Source of the DNA: Crocinitomicaceae bacterium
GTDB taxonomy: Bacteria > Bacteroidota > Bacteroidia > Flavobacteriales_D > Crocinitomicaceae
Assembly: GCA_023957475.1 (NCBI GenBank)
Contig: JAMLHA010000003.1
Location: 186,001-250,000 of the forward strand
DNA length: 64,000 nucleotides
Reading direction: 5' to 3'
The notes under the pieces were generated by a model that was given only the letters and a program-made list of their open reading frames with translations, searched no databases and was not told the DNA's origin. Position 1 is the first letter of the stretch. Every line of letters begins with the position of its first letter. Shown piece by piece: positions 9,305 through 17,754 of the stretch. The translations under genes were made by a program, and so were the position numbers.

Positions 9305-10534
9305 TCAATTAAAACGGTAATTTAAATTAATAGAAGCACCATATCCATTTCCCAATCCAATTATACCCACCAGATCACTGGTTGCAATTCCAACGTTAAA
9401 CTGTTTCCAAACGCCTTGTAAATAAACATTTGCTCGAATTCCGCTAAATCCACCATACGATAAGCCTAATCCCATTCTGAACCATTTATTACTTCTATAA
9501 TGACCTCCTATATAAACCATTGGTAAAGCTCCATTCATGACATACACTTTCCCTCCATAAAACAGTTGGAATTTTTTAGTATTGTGTTCGTCAATAATTT
9601 TACCAATTTGAAAAGTAAATGGCAACGCTATCACTTTGGATACAGTATCTCTTTTTAAGCCAATTTCATCAGCAATGTTTTTACCTTTTCCAAAAATAGT
9701 TCCGCCATTAATAATATCCGAAAAAGTATATCCATCGTAATAAATGGTGGTATCCATTTCATAACTGGAAATGTTTTTATTGATAAACCCTATTCCTAAG
9801 TTTTGAAACGATACTTGTAAATAAGATAGTTTTTCTTCTCGACCAACTTTAAAAAACAAATTGGCATCAAAACCTACACCCAATCCTTTGTAAAATGGGC
9901 CCATATTAGCAACCATTCCTTTGCCATCCAACATTAATTTGGCATCAAACCCAGTATTGTCTTGATAAAGAGAAGTTTCATTTGAGTAGAAATTGATGTA
10001 ATTGGTAATTCCATAAATATTCAACGTGACACTCGATTTTGTTTTGTTGTCAATAAAACCAAAACCAATTTTATGAGCAGCTGTAATGCCTGCTACCATG
10101 TTGGATAAATCAACCTGTTTGCCCAAGTAGGGTTCATTTCCTCTGAACAACAATCCAAATGCACCCTTTCTATATCTGGCAGCACCACTATAGAACAATC
10201 CGGCTTTCACAACAATTCCCCAATCCTTTTTCTTAAAGGGTTTTACTTTGTAATTGATGTATTCAATAGTAGGATCGGTATAAAATCCAATTCGGTTTAG
10301 ACTTTTTTGTTTTCCATCAATTTTTTCAATTGTGCTTTGAGAAATTTCGCCACCAAAAAGAAAATGTTTGGAAAGTTTCGTTGATATTGCTGTAGATCCA
10401 AACTCACCCGATGCAAAAAGATTGATTTCTTGACTTCTTTCCAATGTATCATAAACCAACGGAACAAAATTTTGCGAAAACCCGTTGAATGTCACTAATG
10501 ATAGCAACATAAAAGTGAAAAGAAATTTATTCAT
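9305..10534 (-). CDS. Predicted outer-membrane beta-barrel protein
   Basis: A 409-residue protein with a signal peptide ending NGFSQ. Alternating hydrophobic and polar strands run throughout (for example GIVVKAGLFYSGAARY, SVTLNIYGITNYINFY, WFRMGLGLSYGGFSGIRANVYLQG) and the chain ends in an aromatic strand, NLNYRFN, as outer-membrane barrels do. The family name is not certain; it resembles the DUF5723/PorV-like barrels of Bacteroidota. It heads a two-gene operon with the secreted propeller protein, 6 bp downstream, suggesting a surface anchor and exported partner (inference). Confidence 0.65.
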   Translation of the reverse strand: MNKFLFTFMLLSLVTFNGFSQNFVPLVYDTLERSQEINLFASGEFGSTAISTKLSKHFLFGGEISQSTIEKIDGKQKSLNRIGFYTDPTIEYINYKVKPFKKKDWGIVVKAGLFYSGAARYRKGAFGLLFRGNEPYLGKQVDLSNMVAGITAAHKIGFGFIDNKTKSSVTLNIYGITNYINFYSNETSLYQDNTGFDAKLMLDGKGMVANMGPFYKGLGVGFDANLFFKVGREEKLSYLQVSFQNLGIGFINKNISSYEMDTTIYYDGYTFSDIINGGTIFGKGKNIADEIGLKRDTVSKVIALPFTFQIGKIIDEHNTKKFQLFYGGKVYVMNGALPMVYIGGHYRSNKWFRMGLGLSYGGFSGIRANVYLQGVWKQFNVGIATSDLVGIIGLGNGYGASINLNYRFN

Positions 10535-10554
10535 TCTTTGTTCATTTAGATTAT

Positions 10555-10562
10555 CAAAAGTA
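10555..10562 (-). promoter_or_regulatory. -7 promoter box for the barrel/propeller operon
   Basis: TACTTTTG on the minus strand matches the Bacteroidota TAnnTTTG box and lies 21 bp upstream of the barrel-protein ATG. No matching -33 TTG was found 19 bp away, so the call rests on the -7 box only. Confidence 0.4.
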
Positions 10563-10687
10563 ATAAAAGTTTTTTTGATTTTTGTGATAAAGATTTTTGA
10601 TTGTTATATTTTTTGTAAAAAAACAAATGATATGATAATATTTAAACAGATTTGTTTTTATTAAAATCTATTTAAATTCTAATTTAC

Positions 10688-10695
10688 TATATTTG
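10688..10695 (+). promoter_or_regulatory. -7 promoter box for the glycine-rich protein gene
   Basis: TATATTTG is a full match to TAnnTTTG, ending 23 bp before the ATG at 10719. The spacing gives a leader of roughly 18 nt. The upstream -33 element is not clear. Confidence 0.45.
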
Positions 10696-10718
10696 CTATT
10701 ATACTAATCATCAATACT

Positions 10719-12275
10719 ATGAATTCTACTTTTTTAGCAAAGATAGCTTTTAGCTTGTCTTTATTTTTTGCAAGTGTTTCTTTCGGACAACGATGTAATT
10801 ACACTTGTGGTACTGGTTGTCCAACTATTCCGTTAACAGCAGGTCCCCATACAATTGTTTATTGTACACCTGGTTCATGTACTTTTACCGTTCCTTCTTA
10901 TGTTAATTCTATTTCTGTTGAAGTATATGGCGCTGGCGGTGGTGGTGGAGGTGTTTGGTCACGATCAAATACTGATCACAGTTGGGGTTCAGACGCATGC
11001 GCTGGTGGTGGTGGTGGTGGTGGTGGTGGTTTTACTACTAAATCATTTAGTGTTACTGCTGGTTTAACTTATACTGTAACTGTAGGACAAGGAGGTGCAG
11101 GTGGTACAGCCTCATCAATGAGTTCTACTGGTATTAATGTTAATTCAGGAACTCCAGGAGCAACTGGTGGAACAAGTAGTTTTGTTGGAAATGGTGAAAA
11201 CTTACAAGCATCTGGAGGAACAGGTGGAAATAGTTCTGCAGCATATCGACCAGGATCGTATGATAACAGTCAGTATTCTCATGCTCCAGGGGGGATTGGA
11301 GGAACTGGTACAGGTGGTACAACTAGTTACACTGGTGGTAGAGGCTCATTTGGCTTTCCTAATGGATCTAGAGATCATAGTAGTGCTGGCGGAGGATGTG
11401 CTGGAAATAATGGCGATGGCCAAATGCCAAGAATAACAACTTATGGTACTTGGGCAAACAATGCAGGAAATACCGCTCCAAATACAGCAAATGAACGGAG
11501 AATAGCTGGTCAAGGCGGAACTTGTTTTTCAAGCACAGCTGGTAATGGTGGCGATGGTTTTAGTAGAGGAGCTACAAATGGTGCTAATGCAGGCAATAAT
11601 GGAATCCATGTTGGTGGTGGCGGTGGTGGTGCTTTGTCTCACAATCATGGTTCTTCTGCTGTATCAGAAACAGGTGGGAATGGTGCTCATGGCATGGTAG
11701 TTATAACATTCTTTAGTACACTTGGTGTGAATTTATCTAATTTTAATGTGCTTTGTGAAAGTACTAAAAGAATTATTAATTGGGAAACGATCATAGAAAA
11801 AAATTCATCTCATTTTATTGTTGAAAAAAGTAGAGATGGGTATAATTGGGTTAGTGTTGAAACTTTAAATGGTGCAGGAAATTCCAACAGCAATCATTTT
11901 TATTCTATTAGTGATGACTCACCTATGTTTGGAGTTATTTATTACCGTCTAAAACAATATGATTATAACGGTGTAAGCACCATTTATGGACCTTTAATCT
12001 CCGATTGTTATACTCAAAATAGCATAATTGCATATCCAAATCCTGCACAAAATAATTTTGCAATTGAAGTGAATTCTGAAGATCAATTAGATGGTGCTAT
12101 TGTAATCACGGATTTAAATGGGAAAGTTGTTCTAAATAAAGATGTTATAGTTGGTAAAGGATTATCAAAATTTTTTATTGATTGTAGCCATTTTGCAACA
12201 GGAAGTTACTTAATTAGACTAAACAACATTGAAAAATCAAACTCATTTAAGCCTATTAAATTGATGATTCAATAG
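10719..12275 (+). CDS. Glycine-rich T9SS type A secreted protein
   Basis: A 518-residue protein with a signal peptide (ending ASVSFGQ). Residues about 70-330 are an extended Gly/Ser/Asn-rich domain with long Gly runs and strands such as VEVYGAGGGGG and YTVTVGQGGAGG, as in bacterial glycine-rich surface domains. A fibronectin-like segment follows (LSNFNVLCESTKRIINWET...) and the C-terminus (IIAYPNPAQNNFAIEV to PIKLMIQ) is a type A T9SS sorting domain. It is divergently transcribed from the barrel/propeller operon. A pure GGT run at 11004-11030 codes part of the Gly tract and could vary in length. Probable surface or matrix protein (inference). Confidence 0.8.
   Translation: MNSTFLAKIAFSLSLFFASVSFGQRCNYTCGTGCPTIPLTAGPHTIVYCTPGSCTFTVPSYVNSISVEVYGAGGGGGGVWSRSNTDHSWGSDACAGGGGGGGGGFTTKSFSVTAGLTYTVTVGQGGAGGTASSMSSTGINVNSGTPGATGGTSSFVGNGENLQASGGTGGNSSAAYRPGSYDNSQYSHAPGGIGGTGTGGTTSYTGGRGSFGFPNGSRDHSSAGGGCAGNNGDGQMPRITTYGTWANNAGNTAPNTANERRIAGQGGTCFSSTAGNGGDGFSRGATNGANAGNNGIHVGGGGGGALSHNHGSSAVSETGGNGAHGMVVITFFSTLGVNLSNFNVLCESTKRIINWETIIEKNSSHFIVEKSRDGYNWVSVETLNGAGNSNSNHFYSISDDSPMFGVIYYRLKQYDYNGVSTIYGPLISDCYTQNSIIAYPNPAQNNFAIEVNSEDQLDGAIVITDLNGKVVLNKDVIVGKGLSKFFIDCSHFATGSYLIRLNNIEKSNSFKPIKLMIQ
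11004..11030 (+). repeat. (GGT)9 trinucleotide tract
   Basis: Nine uninterrupted GGT units, all coding glycine, lie inside the glycine-rich secreted protein. Length changes would keep the frame and alter only the Gly run. Confidence 0.85.
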
Positions 12276-12358
12276 ATTCCTAATAGCGAACGACAATCTC
12301 TCTAGAATGAGGCTATTTCTCATAACAAGCTTGCAGTAATTTCTTTTTAAAATAACAT

Positions 12359-12387
12359 AAGGCTCGAGTAAATGAATCTCGAGCCTT
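12359..12387. terminator. Inverted repeat between convergent genes
   Basis: A perfect 10-bp stem, AAGGCTCGAG (12359-12368) and CTCGAGCCTT (12378-12387), with a 9-nt loop. It lies between the glycine-rich gene and the second tonB, which converge. T-runs after the stem are weak, so termination is likely but not textbook. Confidence 0.6.
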
Positions 12388-12402
12388 CCTATCCACAAAA
12401 AT

Positions 12403-13272
12403 TTACTGCAATTTATAAACTATTGGCAATGTAAAATAGCTTTTGACTACTTTTCCTTTTTTCTTAGCAGGAACCCATTTTGGCATGTTTTTAATGACGC
12501 GAATAGCCTCAGCATCACATTCTGGGCAACCTTCCATTTTTCGTAATACCGAAACACTTTCTATCGTTCCATTGCTACCAACCACAAATCTCAATGTAGT
12601 TTTCCCTTGAATGTTAGATAAAACAGCAATTTCGGGATAGTGAATGTTTTTGGAAAGATACCTCATCATTTCTTTATGTCCACCTGGATAACTAGCTTCA
12701 ATATCCACAAAATCCTCAATGACTTCATTGGTATTTGCATCATTTCCTTCTCCTCCATTGGAAGTGCCACCACCAACAGCATTTCCGCTAGTACCATCGT
12801 CTCCTCCACTTGTTGTGTTGCCAACCTGCTGATTCACCAAACCTTCTTGTGTTTCTACAGAAGTAGTTGTTTGTGCATCAGTTGGTATTAATGTAACAAA
12901 CTGTTTGGTTTTAATTTTCTGAGTTAGAGCAGGTAAATTTTCCTCTTTAGGTTTTAAGACCAACGGAAACTCAATGATAGAAGTGACAAATTCACTCGTG
13001 TCTGGCAATAGGTTTACTTTCTCAATTTTTGAGCTTTTGTAATAAAACACACCTATAATTAAGAGAAAAGTAAAAAACAAAGCACTTAAAATCAGAATTA
13101 GATTTCTGTTGTAATCATTTCTGATTTTATAAGCACCATAAGCCTTGTTTCGGCTCTCAAAAACAACATTGTTTCTGGCAGTTGAAGTAACTTGCAACCA
13201 AGTTCTTGAAGTGTAATAGTCATAAAGCGAAATGACTAATACGATACACGAAATTACGATTAAAGCTGACAT
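12403..13272 (-). CDS. TonB family energy transducer (second copy)
   Basis: A 289-residue inner-membrane protein. An N-terminal hydrophobic helix (about 1-18), a basic stretch with NKAYGAYKIRNDYNRN, a second membrane helix (about 57-77), a periplasmic linker rich in Gly, Asn, Ser and Thr (about 140-185), and a C-terminal TonB domain (YPEIAVLSNIQGKTTLRFVV to KLQ) with the GCPECD motif common in Bacteroidota. TonB transmits proton-motive energy from ExbB/ExbD to outer-membrane transporters. Unlike the copy next to exbD it has no Pro-rich linker. The 177-bp gap to that copy holds a terminator, so this gene may have its own promoter. Confidence 0.85.
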   Translation of the reverse strand: MSALIVISCIVLVISLYDYYTSRTWLQVTSTARNNVVFESRNKAYGAYKIRNDYNRNLILILSALFFTFLLIIGVFYYKSSKIEKVNLLPDTSEFVTSIIEFPLVLKPKEENLPALTQKIKTKQFVTLIPTDAQTTTSVETQEGLVNQQVGNTTSGGDDGTSGNAVGGGTSNGGEGNDANTNEVIEDFVDIEASYPGGHKEMMRYLSKNIHYPEIAVLSNIQGKTTLRFVVGSNGTIESVSVLRKMEGCPECDAEAIRVIKNMPKWVPAKKKGKVVKSYFTLPIVYKLQ

Positions 13273-13390
13273 ATTATTTAGTTTTAAGTTTATACTAAAG
13301 TTATGGCAACTAATTGAAAGATTTTTTACGAATGAATAAAGTGTAGAATTGATAGATTACACGGTAGTTTTTGGTTATTTAAAAGATAAA

Positions 13391-13430
13391 AGAACAAAAA
13401 AATCCTGAGTAATCTCTTACCCAGGACTTT
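13391..13430 (-). terminator. Rho-independent terminator of the exbB-exbD-exbD-tonB operon
   Basis: In the minus-strand RNA a 12-bp stem (two G-U pairs) forms between the bases at 13417-13428 and 13401-13412, with a 4-nt loop and a U-rich tail from 13400 downwards. It lies just past the tonB stop. Confidence 0.75.
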
Positions 13431-13449
13431 ATAATATAAACTTAAAAAT

Positions 13450-14307
13450 TTATTGAAGCTTAAATGTTACAGGCAAGTTGAAATAACTTTTTACAACTTT
13501 ACCATCATTTTTAGCTGGCTTCCATTTAGGCATGCTCTTTACAACTCGAATTGCTTCTTTGTCGCACTCAGGACACCCTGGAACACCTCTAGCTACAGTT
13601 ACGTTTTCAATTGCTCCATCTTTACCAACTACGAAGCGAAGTGTTACCTTACCTTGAATACCTGCTTGGATAGCAACTTCTGGATATTTAATATTTTTTG
13701 CTAAATATTTCATCATCTCAGCAGTTCCACCAGGGAAAGCAGCTTCTTCGGCAACGAAAGTTAAGATTTCTTCTTTTTCCTCTACTTTTTTCTCTTGTAC
13801 AGGAGGAGGTAAAAACGTTTCTGTTTCCTTTTCGTTTGTTACAGTAGATGCTTTTGTATCTTGCATCACATCTTGAATTGGCGGAGGAGTATCCACTTGT
13901 TCGTCTGTAACAACAGGAGGTAAGAATTCCACTGATTTTTCCATTTGAACAGGAATTTCCTCTTCAATTGGTGGTGGTGGTGGAACATCCTCATCCAATG
14001 GTGGAGCTTCAATTGTAAAAAGTGAAGTATCCATTGGAGGAAGTTCTTCTTCTGCTTCAGGTAAAGACTTAATGAATAAGTATGTACCATAAGCTAGGCC
14101 GATTGTAGCAACAACCCCAACCAAAATTAAAATTAAGTTACGGTTGTAGCTGTTTCTGATTTCGTAAGCACCATATTCTTTGTTACGTTCACTAAAAACA
14201 ACCTCATTTCTTGAAGATGACGTAATTTGTTGCCAACTTCTTGAAGAGAAATAGTCATATAGAGAAACCAATAAAACAAATGCTGTTATTATAAATACAA
14301 TTCCCAT
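13450..14307 (-). CDS. TonB family energy transducer
   Basis: A 285-residue TonB-type protein. It has an N-terminal hydrophobic helix, an NKEYGAYEIRNSYNRN segment, a membrane helix (about 54-75), a Pro/Glu-rich periplasmic linker with a PPPPP run (about 95-165) and a C-terminal TonB domain (YPEVAIQAGIQGKVTLRFVV to FKLQ) with GCPECD. It is the last gene of an operon, 7 bp after an exbD. It should span the periplasm and energise TonB-dependent transporters. The N-terminal third and C-terminal domain closely match the second TonB downstream, so the two are duplicates with different linkers. Confidence 0.9.
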   Translation of the reverse strand: MGIVFIITAFVLLVSLYDYFSSRSWQQITSSSRNEVVFSERNKEYGAYEIRNSYNRNLILILVGVVATIGLAYGTYLFIKSLPEAEEELPPMDTSLFTIEAPPLDEDVPPPPPIEEEIPVQMEKSVEFLPPVVTDEQVDTPPPIQDVMQDTKASTVTNEKETETFLPPPVQEKKVEEKEEILTFVAEEAAFPGGTAEMMKYLAKNIKYPEVAIQAGIQGKVTLRFVVGKDGAIENVTVARGVPGCPECDKEAIRVVKSMPKWKPAKNDGKVVKSYFNLPVTFKLQ

Positions 14308-14314
14308 GACTCAA

Positions 14315-14950
14315 TTATTTATCTGTTTTAGCTTTAACTAACTTAAGTTCATCGGCAGAAATATCAACTGGTGCAATCACCCCGATGTCAGCAATTTTTA
14401 ATTCATCAACTAAGTCAATAAAGTTATTACACGTTGCTTTGTCATCAGTTTTAATCAACACTTTAAGAGCTGCGTTATCACCTTTAGCCTCACGCACTAA
14501 GCGTAAATAAGTACTATCAGCAATTTCTTTACCCTTTAATTGTTTGTCGTATCCTGCTTTTTTCTCAAGTACAAAACGGTTCAAGTTTGTAAGTAATTTT
14601 CTTACTCCCTGTGGGCTAAAATCTGTTTCCTCTAATTGAGTAGCTGGTTTACCAGCAGAATTTCCCTCAGGGTAGAATTGATCCTGATAATAAAAAATTT
14701 TATCATTGGACAACAAAAAAGTAACAGCGTTGTTAATTTTTTGCTCTGTTTTTTCCGCTTTTGGATCCGGTTTAGCCGGGTAAACCAAACTCATTACCTT
14801 TGGTTTACTAAAAGTGGAAGTCATTACGAAGAAAGTAAGCAATAAGAATGCCAAATCCACCATTGGCGTCATATCCATAGTTGGTGTACCTTTTTTGGCT
14901 TTCTTTTTCCCTTTGCCATCTCCGCCTCCTGCATCTACAATTTGTGCCAT
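14315..14950 (-). CDS. ExbD/TolR family biopolymer transport protein
   Basis: A 211-residue protein with one membrane helix near the N-terminus that contains the DMTPMVDLAFLLLTFFVM signature, including the conserved Asp needed for proton use in the ExbD family. A periplasmic domain with a long insertion typical of Bacteroidota ExbDs follows. A basic Gly/Lys-rich cytosolic tail precedes the helix. It lies 3 bp after the other exbD and 7 bp before tonB, so it works in the ExbB-ExbD-TonB motor of the inner membrane. Confidence 0.9.
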   Translation of the reverse strand: MAQIVDAGGGDGKGKKKAKKGTPTMDMTPMVDLAFLLLTFFVMTSTFSKPKVMSLVYPAKPDPKAEKTEQKINNAVTFLLSNDKIFYYQDQFYPEGNSAGKPATQLEETDFSPQGVRKLLTNLNRFVLEKKAGYDKQLKGKEIADSTYLRLVREAKGDNAALKVLIKTDDKATCNNFIDLVDELKIADIGVIAPVDISADELKLVKAKTDK

Positions 14951-14953
14951 TTC

Positions 14954-15640
14954 TTATTGAGGTTTTCTCGGATCTGCTCTCAAACCTGTAACAAAGTTAA
15001 GGTTATTGATATTCAAATCACGAAATGTTTCTATTACTTTCTTAGCATACAAATATTCAGCTTTACCGTCCACTTTTAAGATAAACTTTGGTTTAAACTC
15101 ATTGATATTTGGGTCGTAACCTTTATCTTTAGCTTCGTAATAAGCTTTTTCTCCAACAGCTAACATTTCCGCATTTCCATAACTAATCCAATCTTTTAAT
15201 TGGTTGTTTGTGGAGTCTGTCGGAATAGCCATTGTTTTACCTGTTGCTATAAATTCTTTTCTTTGATCGCTGGACATATCTAAGAATGCCGGCATTTCCT
15301 GAATACTACATCCAAAGTCAGTAAGAGCTCCAAATTTCTCAATTTGTTGTGGAGAAAATGGAATCTGGTATTTTGCAGACATACGCTTCAACAAGTTTTC
15401 TTTTGCTTCTGCTTTACCTGAAATACCAAAATATACTCTACCTCCTTGGTCAACTGTAATCATTACCACGTTTTCAGGAATTGTCATTTCTGAAATACTA
15501 AATGGAGTGTCAACCTGAACTACTTCATCTGAACGGAAATTAGCCGCAAGCATAAAGAATGTAACCAGCAAGAAGCCCAAGTCCACCATTGGTGTCATGT
15601 CAATCGCAGGGGCTGCTTTTGGTTTGCTAGCTTTTGCCAT
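14954..15640 (-). CDS. ExbD/TolR family biopolymer transport protein (first of two)
   Basis: A 228-residue ExbD-type protein with the AIDMTPMVDLGFLLVTFFML membrane helix carrying the conserved Asp, and a large periplasmic domain. The two consecutive ExbDs differ clearly in sequence, so they probably form a heteromeric partner pair with ExbB rather than a recent duplication (inference). It follows exbB by 25 bp and is followed by the second exbD after 3 bp. Confidence 0.9.
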   Translation of the reverse strand: MAKASKPKAAPAIDMTPMVDLGFLLVTFFMLAANFRSDEVVQVDTPFSISEMTIPENVVMITVDQGGRVYFGISGKAEAKENLLKRMSAKYQIPFSPQQIEKFGALTDFGCSIQEMPAFLDMSSDQRKEFIATGKTMAIPTDSTNNQLKDWISYGNAEMLAVGEKAYYEAKDKGYDPNINEFKPKFILKVDGKAEYLYAKKVIETFRDLNINNLNFVTGLRADPRKPQ

Positions 15641-15665
15641 TTTTTAAATTTTTTCCGTTAATGAA

Positions 15666-16469
15666 TTATTTTACAGACTTAGAGAAATCTTGTACAATTG
15701 TAAAACTTGCCTCATCCATGCTGTGTGTCATTTGATCAATCTTAGTTGAGAACAAGTTAAAGAAGATAATCGCAATAGTTGAACCTGTGATACCCAATGC
15801 CGTATTAATCAAGGCTTCAGAGATACCAGCAGCCAACTGAGCTGTGTCTGGTGCACCGTGAGACATCGCAGCAAACGCACGAATCATCCCCAATACCGTA
15901 CCGATCAAACCAACTAACACCGAGATAGACGCAATTGTTGAAATAACAGAAAGATTTTTTGTCAACATCGGCATTTCTAACGAAGTTGCTTCTTCTAATT
16001 CTTTCTTAACGCTTTCAATTTTTTGTTCTTTATTCATTGATGTTTCATTAGCCATCAATTCATATTTTTCTAATCCAGCAGTTACTACATTTGCCAAAGA
16101 ACCTTTTTGTGTTTCACACAATTCTTTTGCTTCTGCAATGTTTCCTGAAGCTAATAAACCTTTGATTTTTTCAACAAATACATTCAAGCTTCCTTTTCCT
16201 TTTGCTTTTGCTAAAGTAACAAAACGCTCAACTGTAAAGATGATAACGATAATGTTAATCGCAACTAATAACGGTACAATGAAACCTCCTTTGTGAATAA
16301 TCCCTAAGAAATTTCCTTGCAATGGTTCGTTTTCCGGATTGTTGTCAACGAAGTTTGCTGGGTTACCAAAAATGAATTTGTAAATTAAAATACCCGTAAT
16401 TAATGCAATTACAATAGCAATTGCTCCCACTAGTGCAGAGAATCCACCTGCTGATTTTTTACTACTCAT
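15666..16469 (-). CDS. ExbB/TolQ/MotA family proton channel protein
   Basis: A 267-residue inner-membrane protein. It has a first helix at about 12-32, a second at about 58-78, a cytosolic loop (about 85-165), and helices at about 170-230 with the SISVLVGLIGTVLGMIRAF segment and the following ALINTALGITGSTIAIIF segment typical of ExbB. It forms the proton channel with ExbD that drives TonB. It is the first gene of the operon exbB-exbD-exbD-tonB; a -7 box, TAAGTTTG, lies 37 bp upstream. Confidence 0.9.
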   Translation of the reverse strand: MSSKKSAGGFSALVGAIAIVIALITGILIYKFIFGNPANFVDNNPENEPLQGNFLGIIHKGGFIVPLLVAINIIVIIFTVERFVTLAKAKGKGSLNVFVEKIKGLLASGNIAEAKELCETQKGSLANVVTAGLEKYELMANETSMNKEQKIESVKKELEEATSLEMPMLTKNLSVISTIASISVLVGLIGTVLGMIRAFAAMSHGAPDTAQLAAGISEALINTALGITGSTIAIIFFNLFSTKIDQMTHSMDEASFTIVQDFSKSVK

Positions 16470-16506
16470 AATTAAATTTTTAAGTTTTAAATTTTAGTTT
16501 TAATCG

Positions 16507-16514
16507 CAAACTTA
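16507..16514 (-). promoter_or_regulatory. -7 promoter box for the exbB operon
   Basis: TAAGTTTG on the minus strand fits TAnnTTTG and would give a leader of about 30 nt before the exbB ATG. No clear TTG lies 19 bp further upstream. Confidence 0.45.
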
Positions 16515-16709
16515 ATAAAATGATTTGAAAAAAAGAACATATAATTATGAACACATTCATTTTTTTTATTGAAATGTAGTAAAATGCACCTGAATGGCTG
16601 TATTCATCTCTTATTCTGAATCCATTTTTCGGTAATAAAATGAAAGGCTTTTTTTGTTAAATAGTATGGCATGTTATTTGAAATAGTATCTTCGAAGAAA
16701 ATATTGACA

Positions 16710-17066
16710 ATGAAAACAACTTTTTTGATACTTACTTTTTGGACTATAAGTTTGGTTTCTTTTTCTCAACTTGTTGATGGTGAGTTGGTAAAAGAGGGAA
16801 GAAAACTTGCTGTCCCTTCTGATTTCACGATGTATGAATCCACTTCGGGTGATGTGTTTTATCGAATTGCTGTTGATCGAACAGGAAAAGTAACAAGTGC
16901 GAAACTTATTGGTGATAAATCTGTAAAAGTCTCCATCCCTTTGGATGTAAGAATTTATAATTATTTAATGGATTTAAAATTTGAACCCGGAAACCATTTT
17001 CCAAAGTTTCATGATTGTGAAGTTAAAATTACATTAAAACCGAAATCAGCTTCCGATTTAAAATAA
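16710..17066 (+). CDS. Small secreted protein, TonB C-terminal-like
   Basis: The start is set at the ATG at 16710, which begins a good signal peptide (MKTTFLILTFWTISLVSFS); a further upstream start at 16671 would put 13 residues before it. The mature part, about 100 residues, has YRIAVDRTGKVTSAKLIGD and a closing LKFEPG motif, like the C-terminal domain of TonB family proteins, but no membrane anchor. It may be a stand-alone periplasmic relative of TonB (inference). Its 3' end overlaps the convergent DUF2461 gene by 9 bp. Confidence 0.6.
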   Translation: MKTTFLILTFWTISLVSFSQLVDGELVKEGRKLAVPSDFTMYESTSGDVFYRIAVDRTGKVTSAKLIGDKSVKVSIPLDVRIYNYLMDLKFEPGNHFPKFHDCEVKITLKPKSASDLK

Positions 17067-17711
17067 CGGCTCTCCATTGGCATCTGTTGTTAGAACATCT
17101 GTCATATAAAGAAAAAATGGATGCATTGTTTTATAGGTCTCAATCACTTTTTTTGTGAAATCATCTGCCATCACTTCTTTGTCTGTAAATGATTTTTTTA
17201 GTAAAAACTGCTTTTGACGAATCAATGCTATACGTGAATGGTTTTTGTCAAATCCTTTTGGTGCTGTCTTAACGGCTTCTCCAAGTAATCCGCCCAACTC
17301 TTTTTTGAGTATTTTATCATTTAGAATGATTTCCAAATCATCTTCAATGGCTATTGCTTGGCGGATTTTTAATAAATCATCTTTTTCTGGACTCCAAAAT
17401 CCACCTCCAACAAACGAATTATCTGGTTCCAAATGCACATAAAAACTCCCTCTATTATTTGGTTGTTTTCTCATATAAATTGCGCCAAAATGATTTTTAT
17501 AGGGCGTTTTATCTAATGAAAATCGAACGTCTCTATATATTCGGTAAATACGGTATTTTCCAAAATCATCTATTTTTGATAATTCTAGGTTGATGGCATC
17601 AAAAATACTAGTCGCTTCATTTTTTGCTTTCTCGTAATCACGCTTATTTGCATCAAACCATTCGCGATTGTTATTTTGTTTGAGTGTATTCAAATAGTTA
17701 AAAAGAAACAT
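17058..17711 (-). CDS. DUF2461 family protein
   Basis: A 217-residue cytosolic protein of the DUF2461 family (TIGR02453). It shows NNREWFDANKRDYE near the N-terminus, RIYRDVRFSLDKTPYKNHFGAIY in the middle and YVHLEPDNSFVGGGFW, all characteristic of the family. Function of the family is unknown. It converges on the small secreted protein gene, with 9 bp of overlap. No signal peptide or membrane segment is seen. Confidence 0.85.
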   Translation of the reverse strand: MFLFNYLNTLKQNNNREWFDANKRDYEKAKNEATSIFDAINLELSKIDDFGKYRIYRIYRDVRFSLDKTPYKNHFGAIYMRKQPNNRGSFYVHLEPDNSFVGGGFWSPEKDDLLKIRQAIAIEDDLEIILNDKILKKELGGLLGEAVKTAPKGFDKNHSRIALIRQKQFLLKKSFTDKEVMADDFTKKVIETYKTMHPFFLYMTDVLTTDANGEPLF

Positions 17712-17754
17712 AATTTTATTTTATAGGTGCAACCAAAAGTAACGTTTTTTAGGA

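Noticed and set aside
11137..11436. Plus-strand frame overlapping the glycine-rich gene
   Set aside because: It is an alternate frame of the Gly-rich repeats, with Leu/Val/Glu bias from GGT and GAA patterns and no start context.
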